Below, piece by piece: positions 6,611 to 12,422 of a stretch of 32,051 bases of DNA. Positions within the stretch are counted from its first letter, which is position 1. Each line of letters begins with the position of its first letter. The DNA is from a virus: positions 2,392-34,442 of IMG/VR virus record IMGVR_UViG_3300000553_003300; one strand, written 5' to 3'. Below the pieces are notes generated by a model that was not told where the DNA came from, did no database searches, and saw nothing but the letters and a program-made list of their open reading frames with translations. A program made the position numbers and the translations under genes.

Positions 6611-7375
6611 TTATACCTTAAGTTCGTTACGTATTTTAGTAGCTGATATCTCTTGTAAGGTTTTATCTAAATCAATTTGTTCTATTTTATATCCGACATC
6701 TCTACCATAAAATATATTAGTAATGTTTGGTACTCTAACAATAGTGAACTTACTCTCATAGCCTTTCATACCAGTACGAATATTACCTTCTACTTCATCT
6801 AAATCAAACGGATTTTTTTCATCTGTACCTTTAGTATCTCTAATAGCAATACATACTTGACCTACCCTATTGAGAGCTTCTAAAATAAGAGCTTTGTGAC
6901 CGTTATGAAAAGGTTGATAACGACCGAGCATAAACGCTGTTGGTAATTTAGGATCAAATGCAGGCTGTATAATGTTCTTAATTTTGTTAGCCCAAAACAA
7001 AGGTGTACCTTCAGCTGTAACTCTTACATCATACTCAGCAGGGGGTACAAACATTTTGTTTGTATCTTCAAATCTGCCTTCTGTAATTCTGTCTACCCAG
7101 ATTACGAATGCTTTTCCGAATGCCTGTCTAGTTTCCGGTGTAGGGCATACGAAATCGGCAATCGCAAAGCTATTAGAGCGAGAAACAATATCGCACAACA
7201 CGCCCATTCTTCTAGCCTGTTCAAGACGGTCTGCAACACTGAACTTAAGGTCTTTATTAATTTCATTGCGTATTTCATCGGCATTAAAATGTGTAGCTCC
7301 TAATAGCTTAGCTAACTCTAAAGATAGAGTTGTTTTGCCTGCACCAGGCAGTCCCATTACGAGTATTTTCTTCAT
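6611..7375 (-). CDS. APS kinase fused to a nucleotidyltransferase domain
   Basis: Residues 1-125 match adenylylsulfate kinase, which phosphorylates APS to PAPS. They contain the P-loop GLPGAGKTT (8-16), a substrate helix NADEIRNEINKDLKFS (31-46), and DRLEQARRMG (49-58), equivalent to the DR-x-x-x-IRR-x-G motif of the family. Residues about 145-254 are a separate nucleotidyltransferase of the HxGH superfamily: GRYQPFHNGH (151-160) is the nucleotide-binding motif, and GRDVGY (224-229) with ISATKIR (243-249) resemble archaeal-type NMN adenylyltransferases. A full ATP sulfurylase domain is absent, so APS must come from the host unless the small domain has that activity. The fused partner's substrate is uncertain (NMN or another nucleotide precursor). 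The likely role is to provide PAPS for the sulfotransferase at 1656-2315. The protein is soluble, and the gap to the next gene upstream is 27 bases. Confidence 0.82.
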   Translation of the reverse strand: MKKILVMGLPGAGKTTLSLELAKLLGATHFNADEIRNEINKDLKFSVADRLEQARRMGVLCDIVSRSNSFAIADFVCPTPETRQAFGKAFVIWVDRITEGRFEDTNKMFVPPAEYDVRVTAEGTPLFWANKIKNIIQPAFDPKLPTAFMLGRYQPFHNGHKALILEALNRVGQVCIAIRDTKGTDEKNPFDLDEVEGNIRTGMKGYESKFTIVRVPNITNIFYGRDVGYKIEQIDLDKTLQEISATKIRNELKV

Positions 7376-7402
7376 AATAGTATTTTACACTATTATAACA
7401 AA

Positions 7403-8209
7403 TTATCTACGTTTTGCTTTGCCTCTACGCATATTAGCTTGCCAATGAGCTAATTGCTTTTTACGAGGGCTTGCTGTTTTACTATGTACTATTTTATCTA
7501 AAGAGCTTAAACTTGCATGCTTTTTAATACCGTGGCGCTTACTGTCTCCAGGGCGTCCTGGTCCTTTATGATTTATAAAATTTTCTTGAGATAACGAATC
7601 ACCCATACTAGTAGTACCCATAGGTAGGTCTGCAGCTGGATTACTTTCTTCTTCATCTACCGGTTGTGGTTCATTACCAGCTAAAATGGATTTTAAATCA
7701 TTCAAAGCTCCATTACCACCTTTCCAAGAACTTGGGCCTGTAATAAGGTATTGTTCTTGTTTGTCTGGAGAGGCATTCATAGCAGCATCAAAATCAGTAG
7801 GCTCTATACCTACTTCTCTTAAAGAATCAGCCATTGCTTTAATTAAATCAGAATCTAAAGGCTTTGACCAATCATGAGTTTTAAGATCTTCTAAGTCATC
7901 AATAATGTCATTTACTATTTGATCTTTACTAGCACTATCATTTAAAGATATTTCATCCCCGGTGTCTTGTGAATACTCTCCTTCTTCTACCCCTGTTTGA
8001 TCCCCATTCATTGTAGGCATGTTAGAAGCATAACCACCCATAGGTAAGTTTTCTCCAAAAAACTGTTTAAAGGGTTTTATTCCTGTTTTTGATTCATGTG
8101 CGTTTATGTGTAATGCAGCAAGGTACTTTTTTACAGAACCTTTCGTACAACCGACTTTTTTACCGGTGTCTTTTTTATAAACGCATTTTCCACGTACTTT
8201 CCAGGGCAT
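7403..8209 (-). CDS. Unknown protein with basic ends and acidic middle
   Basis: The 268-residue protein has three zones. Residues 1-40 (MPWKVRGKCVYKKDTGKKVG onward, ending in KKYLAALHINAHE) form a short basic module I recall from phage internal or capsid-associated proteins. Residues about 55-190 are acidic and low in complexity (DDLEDLKTHDW, PVDEEESNPAADLPMG). The last 60 residues are very basic (KHGIKKHA-like, RKKQLAHWQANMRRGKAKRR). Such charge blocks suit a scaffold, prohead-core or DNA-compacting protein, but this is an inference. The TAA of the upstream gene at 8218 lies eight bases before the ATG at 8209. Confidence 0.55.
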   Translation of the reverse strand: MPWKVRGKCVYKKDTGKKVGCTKGSVKKYLAALHINAHESKTGIKPFKQFFGENLPMGGYASNMPTMNGDQTGVEEGEYSQDTGDEISLNDSASKDQIVNDIIDDLEDLKTHDWSKPLDSDLIKAMADSLREVGIEPTDFDAAMNASPDKQEQYLITGPSSWKGGNGALNDLKSILAGNEPQPVDEEESNPAADLPMGTTSMGDSLSQENFINHKGPGRPGDSKRHGIKKHASLSSLDKIVHSKTASPRKKQLAHWQANMRRGKAKRR

Positions 8210-8217
8210 AGTATTAT

Positions 8218-8529
8218 TTAGTCGTCTTTATACGGAAGTCGTATTATTGGTTCTACTTTAGGTACAACTTTAATAATTGGATTATTATTTCTTGCATACC
8301 ATATTAATAGGCCTATTTCATTTTCAGGTATACCTGCTTTACGTGCCTTTTGGGCAATAAAAGATCTTAAAGCTGTATCTGCACTAGTACCAGGAAAGTT
8401 AGTATCTTCAAGCCAATCTCTTACTTGTAGACGAGATTTAAATTGTACAGGTACTTTTACTTTTATGTTATATCTTTCCTCTTCAAGAAGGCCTGTATTT
8501 ATTTTATTGGCGTATGAATTAAAAGACAT
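8218..8529 (-). CDS. Unknown 103-residue protein
   Basis: A small soluble protein with an N-terminal LLEEERYNIKVKVPVQFKS stretch, a central helix (ADTALRSFIAQKARKAGIP) and a C-terminal beta-type end (NPIIKVVPKVEPIIRLPYKDD). No motif identifies a family. It is followed by the charge-block protein and preceded, two bases away, by the metallopeptidase gene, so the three may form a functional group. If the group is an assembly set, this could be an accessory factor; that is a guess from position. Confidence 0.6.
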   Translation of the reverse strand: MSFNSYANKINTGLLEEERYNIKVKVPVQFKSRLQVRDWLEDTNFPGTSADTALRSFIAQKARKAGIPENEIGLLIWYARNNNPIIKVVPKVEPIIRLPYKDD

Positions 8530-8530
8530 A

Positions 8531-9022
8531 TTAGTTGTATATTTCAGGGTGCTCTTTACCGTATTCTCTTAACATTACCCCCGCTAATGAATTTGCTTCA
8601 TTTTCATCTGCTGAACCGGTTTTACCATCAATAGCTCTGTCTTTAACGGTTTCATTTTGTCTTGCATGTACTAATTCATGTCCTAAAGAACGTAAGATAT
8701 CAGCTGTATTTCTTTTACCTATATATACCCAAATATTATTTTCTCCTGGGCTATAACAAGCCATTGCTCTTAACTCTTCTACTTTATTTTTATCATTATT
8801 AAGAACAATTTTAACTTTATTTTTATAACCTAGCTTGTGTTTTGCATATTTTAAAAAATCTGTTGTTATTTCTTTTAAAGATTTTGTATCAGTTGTTTCT
8901 TCCTTTATCTTTACACAATTGTTAACGCGCTTACCACCTTTCATTTTGGTGCCCATTTTACGGTAACCTTTCCAGCAATGTATTTCTTGTAGAGTAGATA
9001 TGCGTGAGTTAAAGCTTGACAC
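8531..9022 (-). CDS. Zinc metallopeptidase-like protein (HExxH)
   Basis: GHELVHARQNE contains the HExxH zinc motif, with both histidines and the catalytic Glu, and a downstream DENEAN segment 20-odd residues later offers the third ligand. The short N-terminal module HCWKGYRKMGTKMKGGKRVNNCV, with two Cys and many Lys/Gly, recurs in phage internal proteins as I remember them. I prefer a GTG start at 9022: an AGTAAATA element lies five bases upstream, and the region just before it contains a terminator-like hairpin. A GTG at 9103 would add 27 residues. Possible jobs are proteolytic processing of virion proteins or cleavage of a host target. No signal peptide or membrane segment is visible. Confidence 0.7.
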   Translation of the reverse strand: MSSFNSRISTLQEIHCWKGYRKMGTKMKGGKRVNNCVKIKEETTDTKSLKEITTDFLKYAKHKLGYKNKVKIVLNNDKNKVEELRAMACYSPGENNIWVYIGKRNTADILRSLGHELVHARQNETVKDRAIDGKTGSADENEANSLAGVMLREYGKEHPEIYN

Positions 9023-9027
9023 GTTTA

Positions 9028-9035
9028 TATTTACT
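9028..9035 (-). promoter_or_regulatory. AGTAAATA element supporting GTG start at 9022
   Basis: Minus-strand AGTAAATA lies five bases before GTG at 9020-9022, with the same spacing seen at other starts in the window. This argues that the metallopeptidase begins at 9022 rather than at the GTG at 9103. Confidence 0.35.
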
Positions 9036-9067
9036 ATCTCTCCCGCATTTATTCTTTTGGATATAAT

Positions 9068-9123
9068 AAAATTGGCGTACTTGGAAACACCCTGAACACC
9101 CACTAACCACCCAAGTACGCCAA
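9068..9123 (-). terminator. 13-bp perfect inverted repeat followed by T-run
   Basis: TTGGCGTACTTGG (9072-9084 on the plus strand) is repeated exactly as its reverse complement at 9111-9123, with a 26-base loop between. On the minus strand the stem is followed by TTTTATTATAT, as in an intrinsic terminator. It lies four bases after the stop of the membrane-peptide gene at 9127-9327, so it probably ends or attenuates that transcript. The loop is unusually long for a terminator, so a regulatory hairpin or protein-binding site is the alternative. Confidence 0.5.
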
Positions 9124-9126
9124 AGA

Positions 9127-9327
9127 TTATTGTTGTTTAGTATTTAACTTAAGAGCTGACGCGCTAAACAGAGACACTATAAAAAAAGATGCACACCATG
9201 TCTTAAAGGTGTATTGTATTGCTAAAGTAGGAAACAACGTGTTAAGCGACCATATTAAAGATATAGGAGCAAACACAAATGCTAAAGCTAAAATGGTTAT
9301 TAAAAAGAATAACACAATACTATTCAT
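9127..9327 (-). CDS. Small two-span membrane protein
   Basis: The 66-residue product has two hydrophobic segments (about 3-27 and 43-59) separated by a short polar loop, with a Lys/Gln tail. It should insert in the host inner membrane. Nothing identifies a function. Phage peptides of this type can be holins, antiholins, superinfection-exclusion or spanin-like proteins, and no choice can be made from sequence. It is the first gene of a leftward unit, divergent from the plus-strand gene at 9388, and is followed by the hairpin at 9072-9123. Confidence 0.6.
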   Translation of the reverse strand: MNSIVLFFLITILALAFVFAPISLIWSLNTLFPTLAIQYTFKTWCASFFIVSLFSASALKLNTKQQ

Positions 9328-9387
9328 TGTTATTATATTTTATACAGGATTATTGAATAATCAACTAGTGTTGTAAGTAATGTTATT
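9328..9387. promoter_or_regulatory. Divergent intergenic region with 15-bp palindrome
   Basis: This 60-base gap separates divergently oriented genes, so it should hold promoters for both. GATTATTGAATAATC at 9348-9362 is a perfect palindrome around a central G, the form expected of a dimeric repressor operator. Minus-strand TATAAAATA (about 9336-9344) could be a -10-like or T4-late-like element for the membrane-peptide gene. I could not place a convincing -35 for either direction. Confidence 0.4.
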
Positions 9388-9537
9388 ATGCCAAACACAT
9401 CAAGCAGCGTTTTCGGATTCGGTCGTAACGTGGTTAAAACAGCTCCAAAACCAACTGAAGCTGAAATCCAAAAAAAATTACAAGAAGAGCAACAAGCTCA
9501 AGAAGCTGCTAAGCAAGCTCAAGAAAAAAAGCCTTAA
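9388..9537 (+). CDS. Plus-strand 49-residue protein with Gln/Lys/Ala coiled tail
   Basis: An ATG at 9388 opens a 49-codon frame ending in TAA at 9535-9537, one base before the convergent endonuclease stop. The N-terminus is MPNTSSSVFGFGRNVVKTAP. The last half is a charged Gln/Glu/Lys/Ala helix (EIQKKLQEEQQAQEAAKQ) that looks like a short coiled coil. No gene covers this region on the other strand, and the composition is protein-like, so I consider it real. It has the opposite orientation to its neighbours and may be separately controlled by the palindrome at 9348-9362. Function unknown. Confidence 0.6.
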   Translation: MPNTSSSVFGFGRNVVKTAPKPTEAEIQKKLQEEQQAQEAAKQAQEKKP

Positions 9538-9538
9538 T

Positions 9539-10120
9539 TTAAGGTAATCTACCTTTTATTAAGTTAGGTGCAGGTACAACCCCTGCAGGTATTTTAACGT
9601 TTTTAAAACCATCGTTATACCAACGTGTACCGTACTGACTATTCTTTTCTCCTTTTTGATGACCTCTTTCCTGAAGAGTTTTCTTTTGTTTAGCTCTAGC
9701 TTCAGGTGTTTTAGATAGCTTTGCACCAAGTAGTGCGTTTTTTCTATTTTTCTCTAAAAGTTCTGGGAAACGCTTATAGCTTTTTTGCAGTGTTTTAAGT
9801 CTTTTGGCTATAGTTTCTTCTGAAATATAAACATTGCCGTTACCACCTTTAACTAAATTATAGGTATCTACTCTACCTATATAGTTTTCATCTACGAGTT
9901 CTCTTTCCTTCTTTAAAAGAGTTTCTCTATCATCGAAAAATGCTATAATCTCCCGTAAAAAATATTCTTTGCCATACTTTTTAATGTCTTCTGTTAATAG
10001 GTAACCAGATCCCAAATACCCGTCCTCAATTGTGTCTGTACTATGTACGCCTATATATTCTTTTTTAGTTACTGTACAAATTGTCTTATAAAGATAGTGA
10101 TACTTATACTCTTTTTCCAT
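9539..10120 (-). CDS. GIY-YIG family endonuclease, probably free-standing homing type
   Basis: The N-terminal domain shows the GIY-YIG order: YLYKT (9-13), then YIG (22-24) followed by VHSTD, then DGYLGSG (33-39) and a helix ending KKYGKEYFLREII. This HSTD-DGYLGSG variant is common in phage homing endonucleases. The middle part is basic and helical (RLKTLQKSYKRFPEL, KLSKTPEARAKQKK), as in DNA-binding NUMOD-type regions. The end, NSQYGTRWYNDGFKNVKIP, is the small C-terminal module often found in this group. No flanking intron or split gene is obvious, so it is probably a free-standing homing gene. It lies beside the structured intergenic stretch at 10351-10592. Confidence 0.8.
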   Translation of the reverse strand: MEKEYKYHYLYKTICTVTKKEYIGVHSTDTIEDGYLGSGYLLTEDIKKYGKEYFLREIIAFFDDRETLLKKERELVDENYIGRVDTYNLVKGGNGNVYISEETIAKRLKTLQKSYKRFPELLEKNRKNALLGAKLSKTPEARAKQKKTLQERGHQKGEKNSQYGTRWYNDGFKNVKIPAGVVPAPNLIKGRLP

Positions 10121-10128
10121 ACGTTTAA

Positions 10129-10350
10129 TTAACCTCTAAAACCGTACTTACGTATACCAGAGCGATGTCCAGGCAGTGCCATATACTGCTTTGCTTCGTT
10201 AAAACTATCTCCTGAAAGTACTTGACATGAACCACCTGTTTTGTGGTCCCATACCATTATACCAAAACGATTACGCTGAGTTTCTTTTTTTACTGTGTTA
10301 GGGTCTGTAAAAATACCTAATTCAATAAGTTTTTGTATTTTAGGATCCAT
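10129..10350 (-). CDS. Unknown 73-residue protein
   Basis: A small basic protein with an N-terminal helix (PKIQKLIELGIFTDPN), a strand pair (RFGIMVWDHKTGGSCQVLSG) and a short Gly/Arg tail (GHRSGIRKYGFRG). It is soluble and has one Cys. No family is recognised. Its ATG at 10350 is directly preceded by TATAAT on the minus strand, suggesting either a very short leader or that this AT-rich sequence is not the promoter. The endonuclease gene follows eight bases after its stop. Confidence 0.55.
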   Translation of the reverse strand: MDPKIQKLIELGIFTDPNTVKKETQRNRFGIMVWDHKTGGSCQVLSGDSFNEAKQYMALPGHRSGIRKYGFRG

Positions 10351-10391
10351 ATTATAGTTGTTAATAAATTTTTAATAAAAAAAGTGCCTTT

Positions 10392-10514
10392 ATGAAAACT
10401 CTACAGCCCTGTACTTTTACTATAGATACACCGCGAAGGTATACGTTAATGCACGGGAGCATTAACAACGCGCAGGGTTCAGGCTCATTTAAAGAAGAGT
10501 CTTTGTTAATGTAA
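10392..10514 (+). CDS. Possible plus-strand 40-residue ORF
   Basis: An ATG at 10392 opens a 40-codon frame (MKTLQPCTFTIDTPRRY to the end ESLLM) closed by TAA at 10512-10514. It lies in an otherwise empty 242-base gap and is followed by a plus-strand terminator-like hairpin at 10557-10590. The peptide is unremarkable, with no membrane segment and no motif. The same bases fold into nested stems, so the coding reading and the structured-RNA reading compete, or a short ORF is regulated by its own structure. There is no clear Shine-Dalgarno. Confidence 0.35.
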   Translation: MKTLQPCTFTIDTPRRYTLMHGSINNAQGSGSFKEESLLM

Positions 10515-10590
10515 GCGATTAAACTTACAAAGTATTTAAAGAACGAAAAGAATTATAGTGCTTAATCAATTAAGATCAAGCACTATTTTT
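10405..10590 (+). ncRNA. Candidate structured RNA with terminator
   Basis: Paired elements seen by eye: AGCCCTG (10405-10411) with CAGGGTT (10473-10479). CGCG (10432-10435) pairs with CGCG (10469-10472), directly stacked on it. A perfect eight-base hairpin, GTTAATGC/GCATTAAC (10445-10466), has loop ACGGGA. A six-base hairpin, TGTAAG/CTTACA, spans 10510-10529. ACTCT/AGAGT (about 10398-10402 and 10496-10500) could close the whole. A terminator follows. The layout is that of a compact noncoding RNA or cis-regulator. I do not recognise a known class. Folding was done by eye only, and the minus-strand complement can form similar stems. Confidence 0.4.
10557..10590 (+). terminator. Intrinsic terminator hairpin
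   Basis: AGTGCTT (10557-10563) pairs with AAGCACT (10578-10584). After one mismatch, ATC/GAT extends the stem, and the hairpin is followed by ATTTTT on the plus strand. This fits termination of a plus-strand transcript from the 10392 region. It also sits just after the minus-strand stop at 10593, where it may act in both directions, although the minus-side T-run is weak. Confidence 0.6.
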
Positions 10591-10592
10591 AA

Positions 10593-10730
10593 TTATTGCT
10601 GTTGCTGATTTGAATTAGTAGCTGCTGGAGTTGCAGGAGCTGCTGATGTAGCGGATTTCTTAGCGAAGAATTTCTTATAAGCTAAGAAGCCTGCTGCTGC
10701 GAGAACGAGAATAATAATGAGTGTTTTCAT
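10593..10730 (-). CDS. 45-residue single-span membrane peptide
   Basis: An ATG at 10730 opens a 45-codon frame ending in TAA at 10593-10595. The protein is MKTLIIILVLAAAGFLAYKK followed by a basic then Ala/Pro/Thr and poly-Gln tail (TNSNQQQQ). The N-terminal 18 residues form one membrane span or an uncleaved signal anchor, with the KK/KK cluster staying cytoplasmic or, if exported, giving a small tail. Its AGTAAATAA leader overlaps the stop of the PF03013-family gene (10737), and its own stop is followed by the hairpin at 10557-10584. Function unknown; small anchors of this kind occur among phage lysis and membrane proteins. Confidence 0.65.
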   Translation of the reverse strand: MKTLIIILVLAAAGFLAYKKFFAKKSATSAAPATPAATNSNQQQQ

Positions 10731-10736
10731 ACGTTA

Positions 10737-11189
10737 TTATTTACTGTTTAATGTACGGAAGGTATCGGGATTACTGGAAGGCCAAATATACTCTAAATTA
10801 TCTGGAGCATCAGGGAATTGCTGCCTATAATGCTCCGGATATTTCTGTATTAGCATTGATTGATGTGATAAATGTATATCTTTATTACCTAACCACCAAG
10901 GAAGCGTAGTAGGTTTGGATTTATCGTAGTAAACACCTATCTTTTCATAGCATGTATCTTTATAGCCACGTTCTTTCCAAACCTCACAAACTACCATACC
11001 ATATAATGCTAATGCATTTTCATAATTACGCCACATTTCTCTACAAGGGTGGTTTTTCCAACCTTTGTAGTTAGGTCTGTGAAAAGAGTTGAGAAGTTGT
11101 AATACTTCAACGCGCTGCTTGCCAAGACGTTTAACATCTAAGCATTCAGCTGATTTTTTAAAATCTGAATATGGTAAAAATGTTTGCAC
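10737..11189 (-). CDS. PF03013-type (pyrimidine dimer glycosylase family) protein
   Basis: The opening MQTFLPYSDFKKSAECLD, then VKRLGKQRVEVLQLLNSF, and the NHPCREMWRNYENALALYG block match the bacterial branch of the pyrimidine-dimer DNA glycosylase family (PF03013, distantly related to T4 endonuclease V), known to me from actinobacterial proteins of about 150 residues. In T4 endonuclease V the N-terminal Thr after Met removal is the nucleophile; here the second residue is Gln. Either the mechanism differs or the protein is not a dimer-cleaving enzyme. The RLGKQR and NHP motifs are strongly conserved in the branch as I recall it. If active, it would repair UV damage in phage DNA. It lies one base from the membrane-protein gene at 11191. 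Confidence 0.7.
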   Translation of the reverse strand: MQTFLPYSDFKKSAECLDVKRLGKQRVEVLQLLNSFHRPNYKGWKNHPCREMWRNYENALALYGMVVCEVWKERGYKDTCYEKIGVYYDKSKPTTLPWWLGNKDIHLSHQSMLIQKYPEHYRQQFPDAPDNLEYIWPSSNPDTFRTLNSK

Positions 11190-11190
11190 T

Positions 11191-11544
11191 TTAGTGTATT
11201 AAATGTTGAGCTAGTACCATCATACTGAGCCATAACCACATAGTATTGAAACCAACTAATGTAGGCAACGCTTTTTTACGGCTTGCCCATATTAAAGTTG
11301 CGCTTGTAATAAGTGTTAAATAATAAAATTGCCAAATATTAATACCAAATATTAAACCTGGTATAATAATAATTGCTTTAGCAGCCCAGGATACACATTC
11401 AATAGTGTTATAATTGGTCCAATACTCTCTTGTGAACCACATTGCATAACACTCTTTTACGTGTTTCCAGCTAATGAAAGTATAGAGAAAAATAATCACT
11501 ATTGCCCAAACTAATGTAGCATATAGTATTTGATGAGTTGTCAT
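11191..11544 (-). CDS. Four-span membrane protein, unknown
   Basis: The 117-residue product has hydrophobic segments at about 6-25, 51-69, 70-87 and 96-114, with short Trp/Tyr-rich loops, so it should be a polytopic inner-membrane protein. No family is recognised. The Trp-rich loops and even span number would fit a small channel or a membrane-remodelling protein, but nothing in sequence decides. It is spaced one base from the PF03013-type gene and 18 bases from the 97-residue gene, so all are likely transcribed together. Confidence 0.6.
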   Translation of the reverse strand: MTTHQILYATLVWAIVIIFLYTFISWKHVKECYAMWFTREYWTNYNTIECVSWAAKAIIIIPGLIFGINIWQFYYLTLITSATLIWASRKKALPTLVGFNTMWLWLSMMVLAQHLIH

Positions 11545-11562
11545 AATGTCGTTTGTAATTAA

Positions 11563-11856
11563 CTATGCTTTTTTAGCTATAATTTCTTTATCCCATACTT
11601 CACGAATATAGGCAACATATTTGTGTAAAAATTCTTTTGCTTCTTCTAAAGTACTAAGTTGATGATAACCTTCTGGTGGTAAATCTGCCCCAGGCATGCT
11701 TAAATCTCCCATAGCCCCGATCATAGGTTTAAATTTACCGTTATCGAGCTGACGAATAACAAGGTAACAGCAACGATAATCCCATCGTTCCCAAATACCA
11801 CATTGTAAGTCTTTCCATTGAGAAGCTGCCTGTCTACGTAAAAATGCTTTATTCAT
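11563..11856 (-). CDS. Unknown 97-residue protein
   Basis: A soluble protein with several aromatic residues (QWKDLQCGIWERWDYRCCYLV), a Gly/Pro loop (GDLSMPGADLPPEGYHQ) and a C-terminal helix (EEAKEFLHKYVAYIREVWDKEI). The middle looks like a small beta domain; the end is an amphipathic helix. No catalytic motif was seen and no family is recognised. A perfect dyad immediately upstream of the ATG (11857-11874) may control its expression. Confidence 0.6.
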   Translation of the reverse strand: MNKAFLRRQAASQWKDLQCGIWERWDYRCCYLVIRQLDNGKFKPMIGAMGDLSMPGADLPPEGYHQLSTLEEAKEFLHKYVAYIREVWDKEIIAKKA

Positions 11857-11874
11857 AGTACCTAGTATGGTACT
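11857..11874 (-). promoter_or_regulatory. Dyad abutting start codon
   Basis: AGTACC and GGTACT, six perfect base pairs around TAGTAT, directly abut the ATG at 11856. On the mRNA this would be a hairpin touching the start codon; as DNA it could be an operator. The gene has no other obvious ribosome-binding signal. Confidence 0.35.
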
Positions 11875-11893
11875 TAATTAAACAAGTGCAACT

Positions 11894-12148
11894 TTAATTT
11901 GCTGTAGAAGACCCAAAAGCTACTCTTTTTCCACGAAAGTTTGTAACTACCCATTTTACATTTGCACTACTTGAAAGTGCCCGTAATGCTGGAGAATTAG
12001 GTATTACCTCTTTACCACTCTGAGTAAAATACTCAATATCTGCAACTAGATAATACACTCCCATGTATATATCTGCACCATCTGTATATAGTGCTTTTTG
12101 CTCAACAGCCGTTAGCTCGTTAACATTGCCAATCAATGTCAAATTCAT
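11894..12148 (-). CDS. Unknown 84-residue protein
   Basis: A small soluble alpha/beta protein: MNLTLIGNVNELTAVEQKAL, then Tyr-rich strands (IYMGVYYLVADIEYF) and a C-terminal strand-turn (VKWVVTNFRGKRVAFGSS). No motif identifies it. Its gene is spaced three bases from the gene at 12152 and 37 bases from the gene at 11563, in the leftward operon. Confidence 0.55.
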   Translation of the reverse strand: MNLTLIGNVNELTAVEQKALYTDGADIYMGVYYLVADIEYFTQSGKEVIPNSPALRALSSSANVKWVVTNFRGKRVAFGSSTAN

Positions 12149-12151
12149 AGT

Positions 12152-12415
12152 TTAATATTGCAACAGTTCCCAATCATTAAAATTTTCATTTACAGGTATA
12201 AAATGCTTATCAAATACAATTATTAATTTTTTATCTGCTTTTTGTATCCATTCAGTAAAACTAGGGAGAAACGTGTTGTTATTATATTTATTAAGATCAG
12301 CTACAGAAATCTTAAATTTTAAACTATTTAACATACCTAATCCAGCATAAATAGCATCTATTTGCATACTACTATATGACAATTCAAACGCTATATCTTT
12401 AAAATTTACTTCCAT
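12152..12415 (-). CDS. Unknown 87-residue protein
   Basis: A small soluble protein, MEVNFKDIAFELSYSS at the N-terminus, with a hydrophobic helix (IDAIYAGLGMLNSLKFKI) and a C-terminal strand segment (KKLIIVFDKHFIPVNE). No catalytic or metal-binding pattern and no family recognised. It lies directly after the strong terminator at 12423-12457, so it should be the first gene of its own transcript or depend on read-through. Confidence 0.55.
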   Translation of the reverse strand: MEVNFKDIAFELSYSSMQIDAIYAGLGMLNSLKFKISVADLNKYNNNTFLPSFTEWIQKADKKLIIVFDKHFIPVNENFNDWELLQY

Positions 12416-12422
12416 CTACGAT

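Noticed and set aside
6972-7448. 158-codon plus-strand ORF
   Set aside because: Fully antisense to the well-supported APS kinase domain, with no recognisable protein features.
10405-10590. tRNA, tmRNA or group I intron
   Set aside because: The GGTTCAGG segment resembles a T-loop only superficially. No acceptor/anticodon arms, tag reading frame or intron core pairings could be placed.
10721-10909. 62-codon plus-strand ORF
   Set aside because: Lies inside the PF03013-family gene on the other strand, which has strong family motifs.
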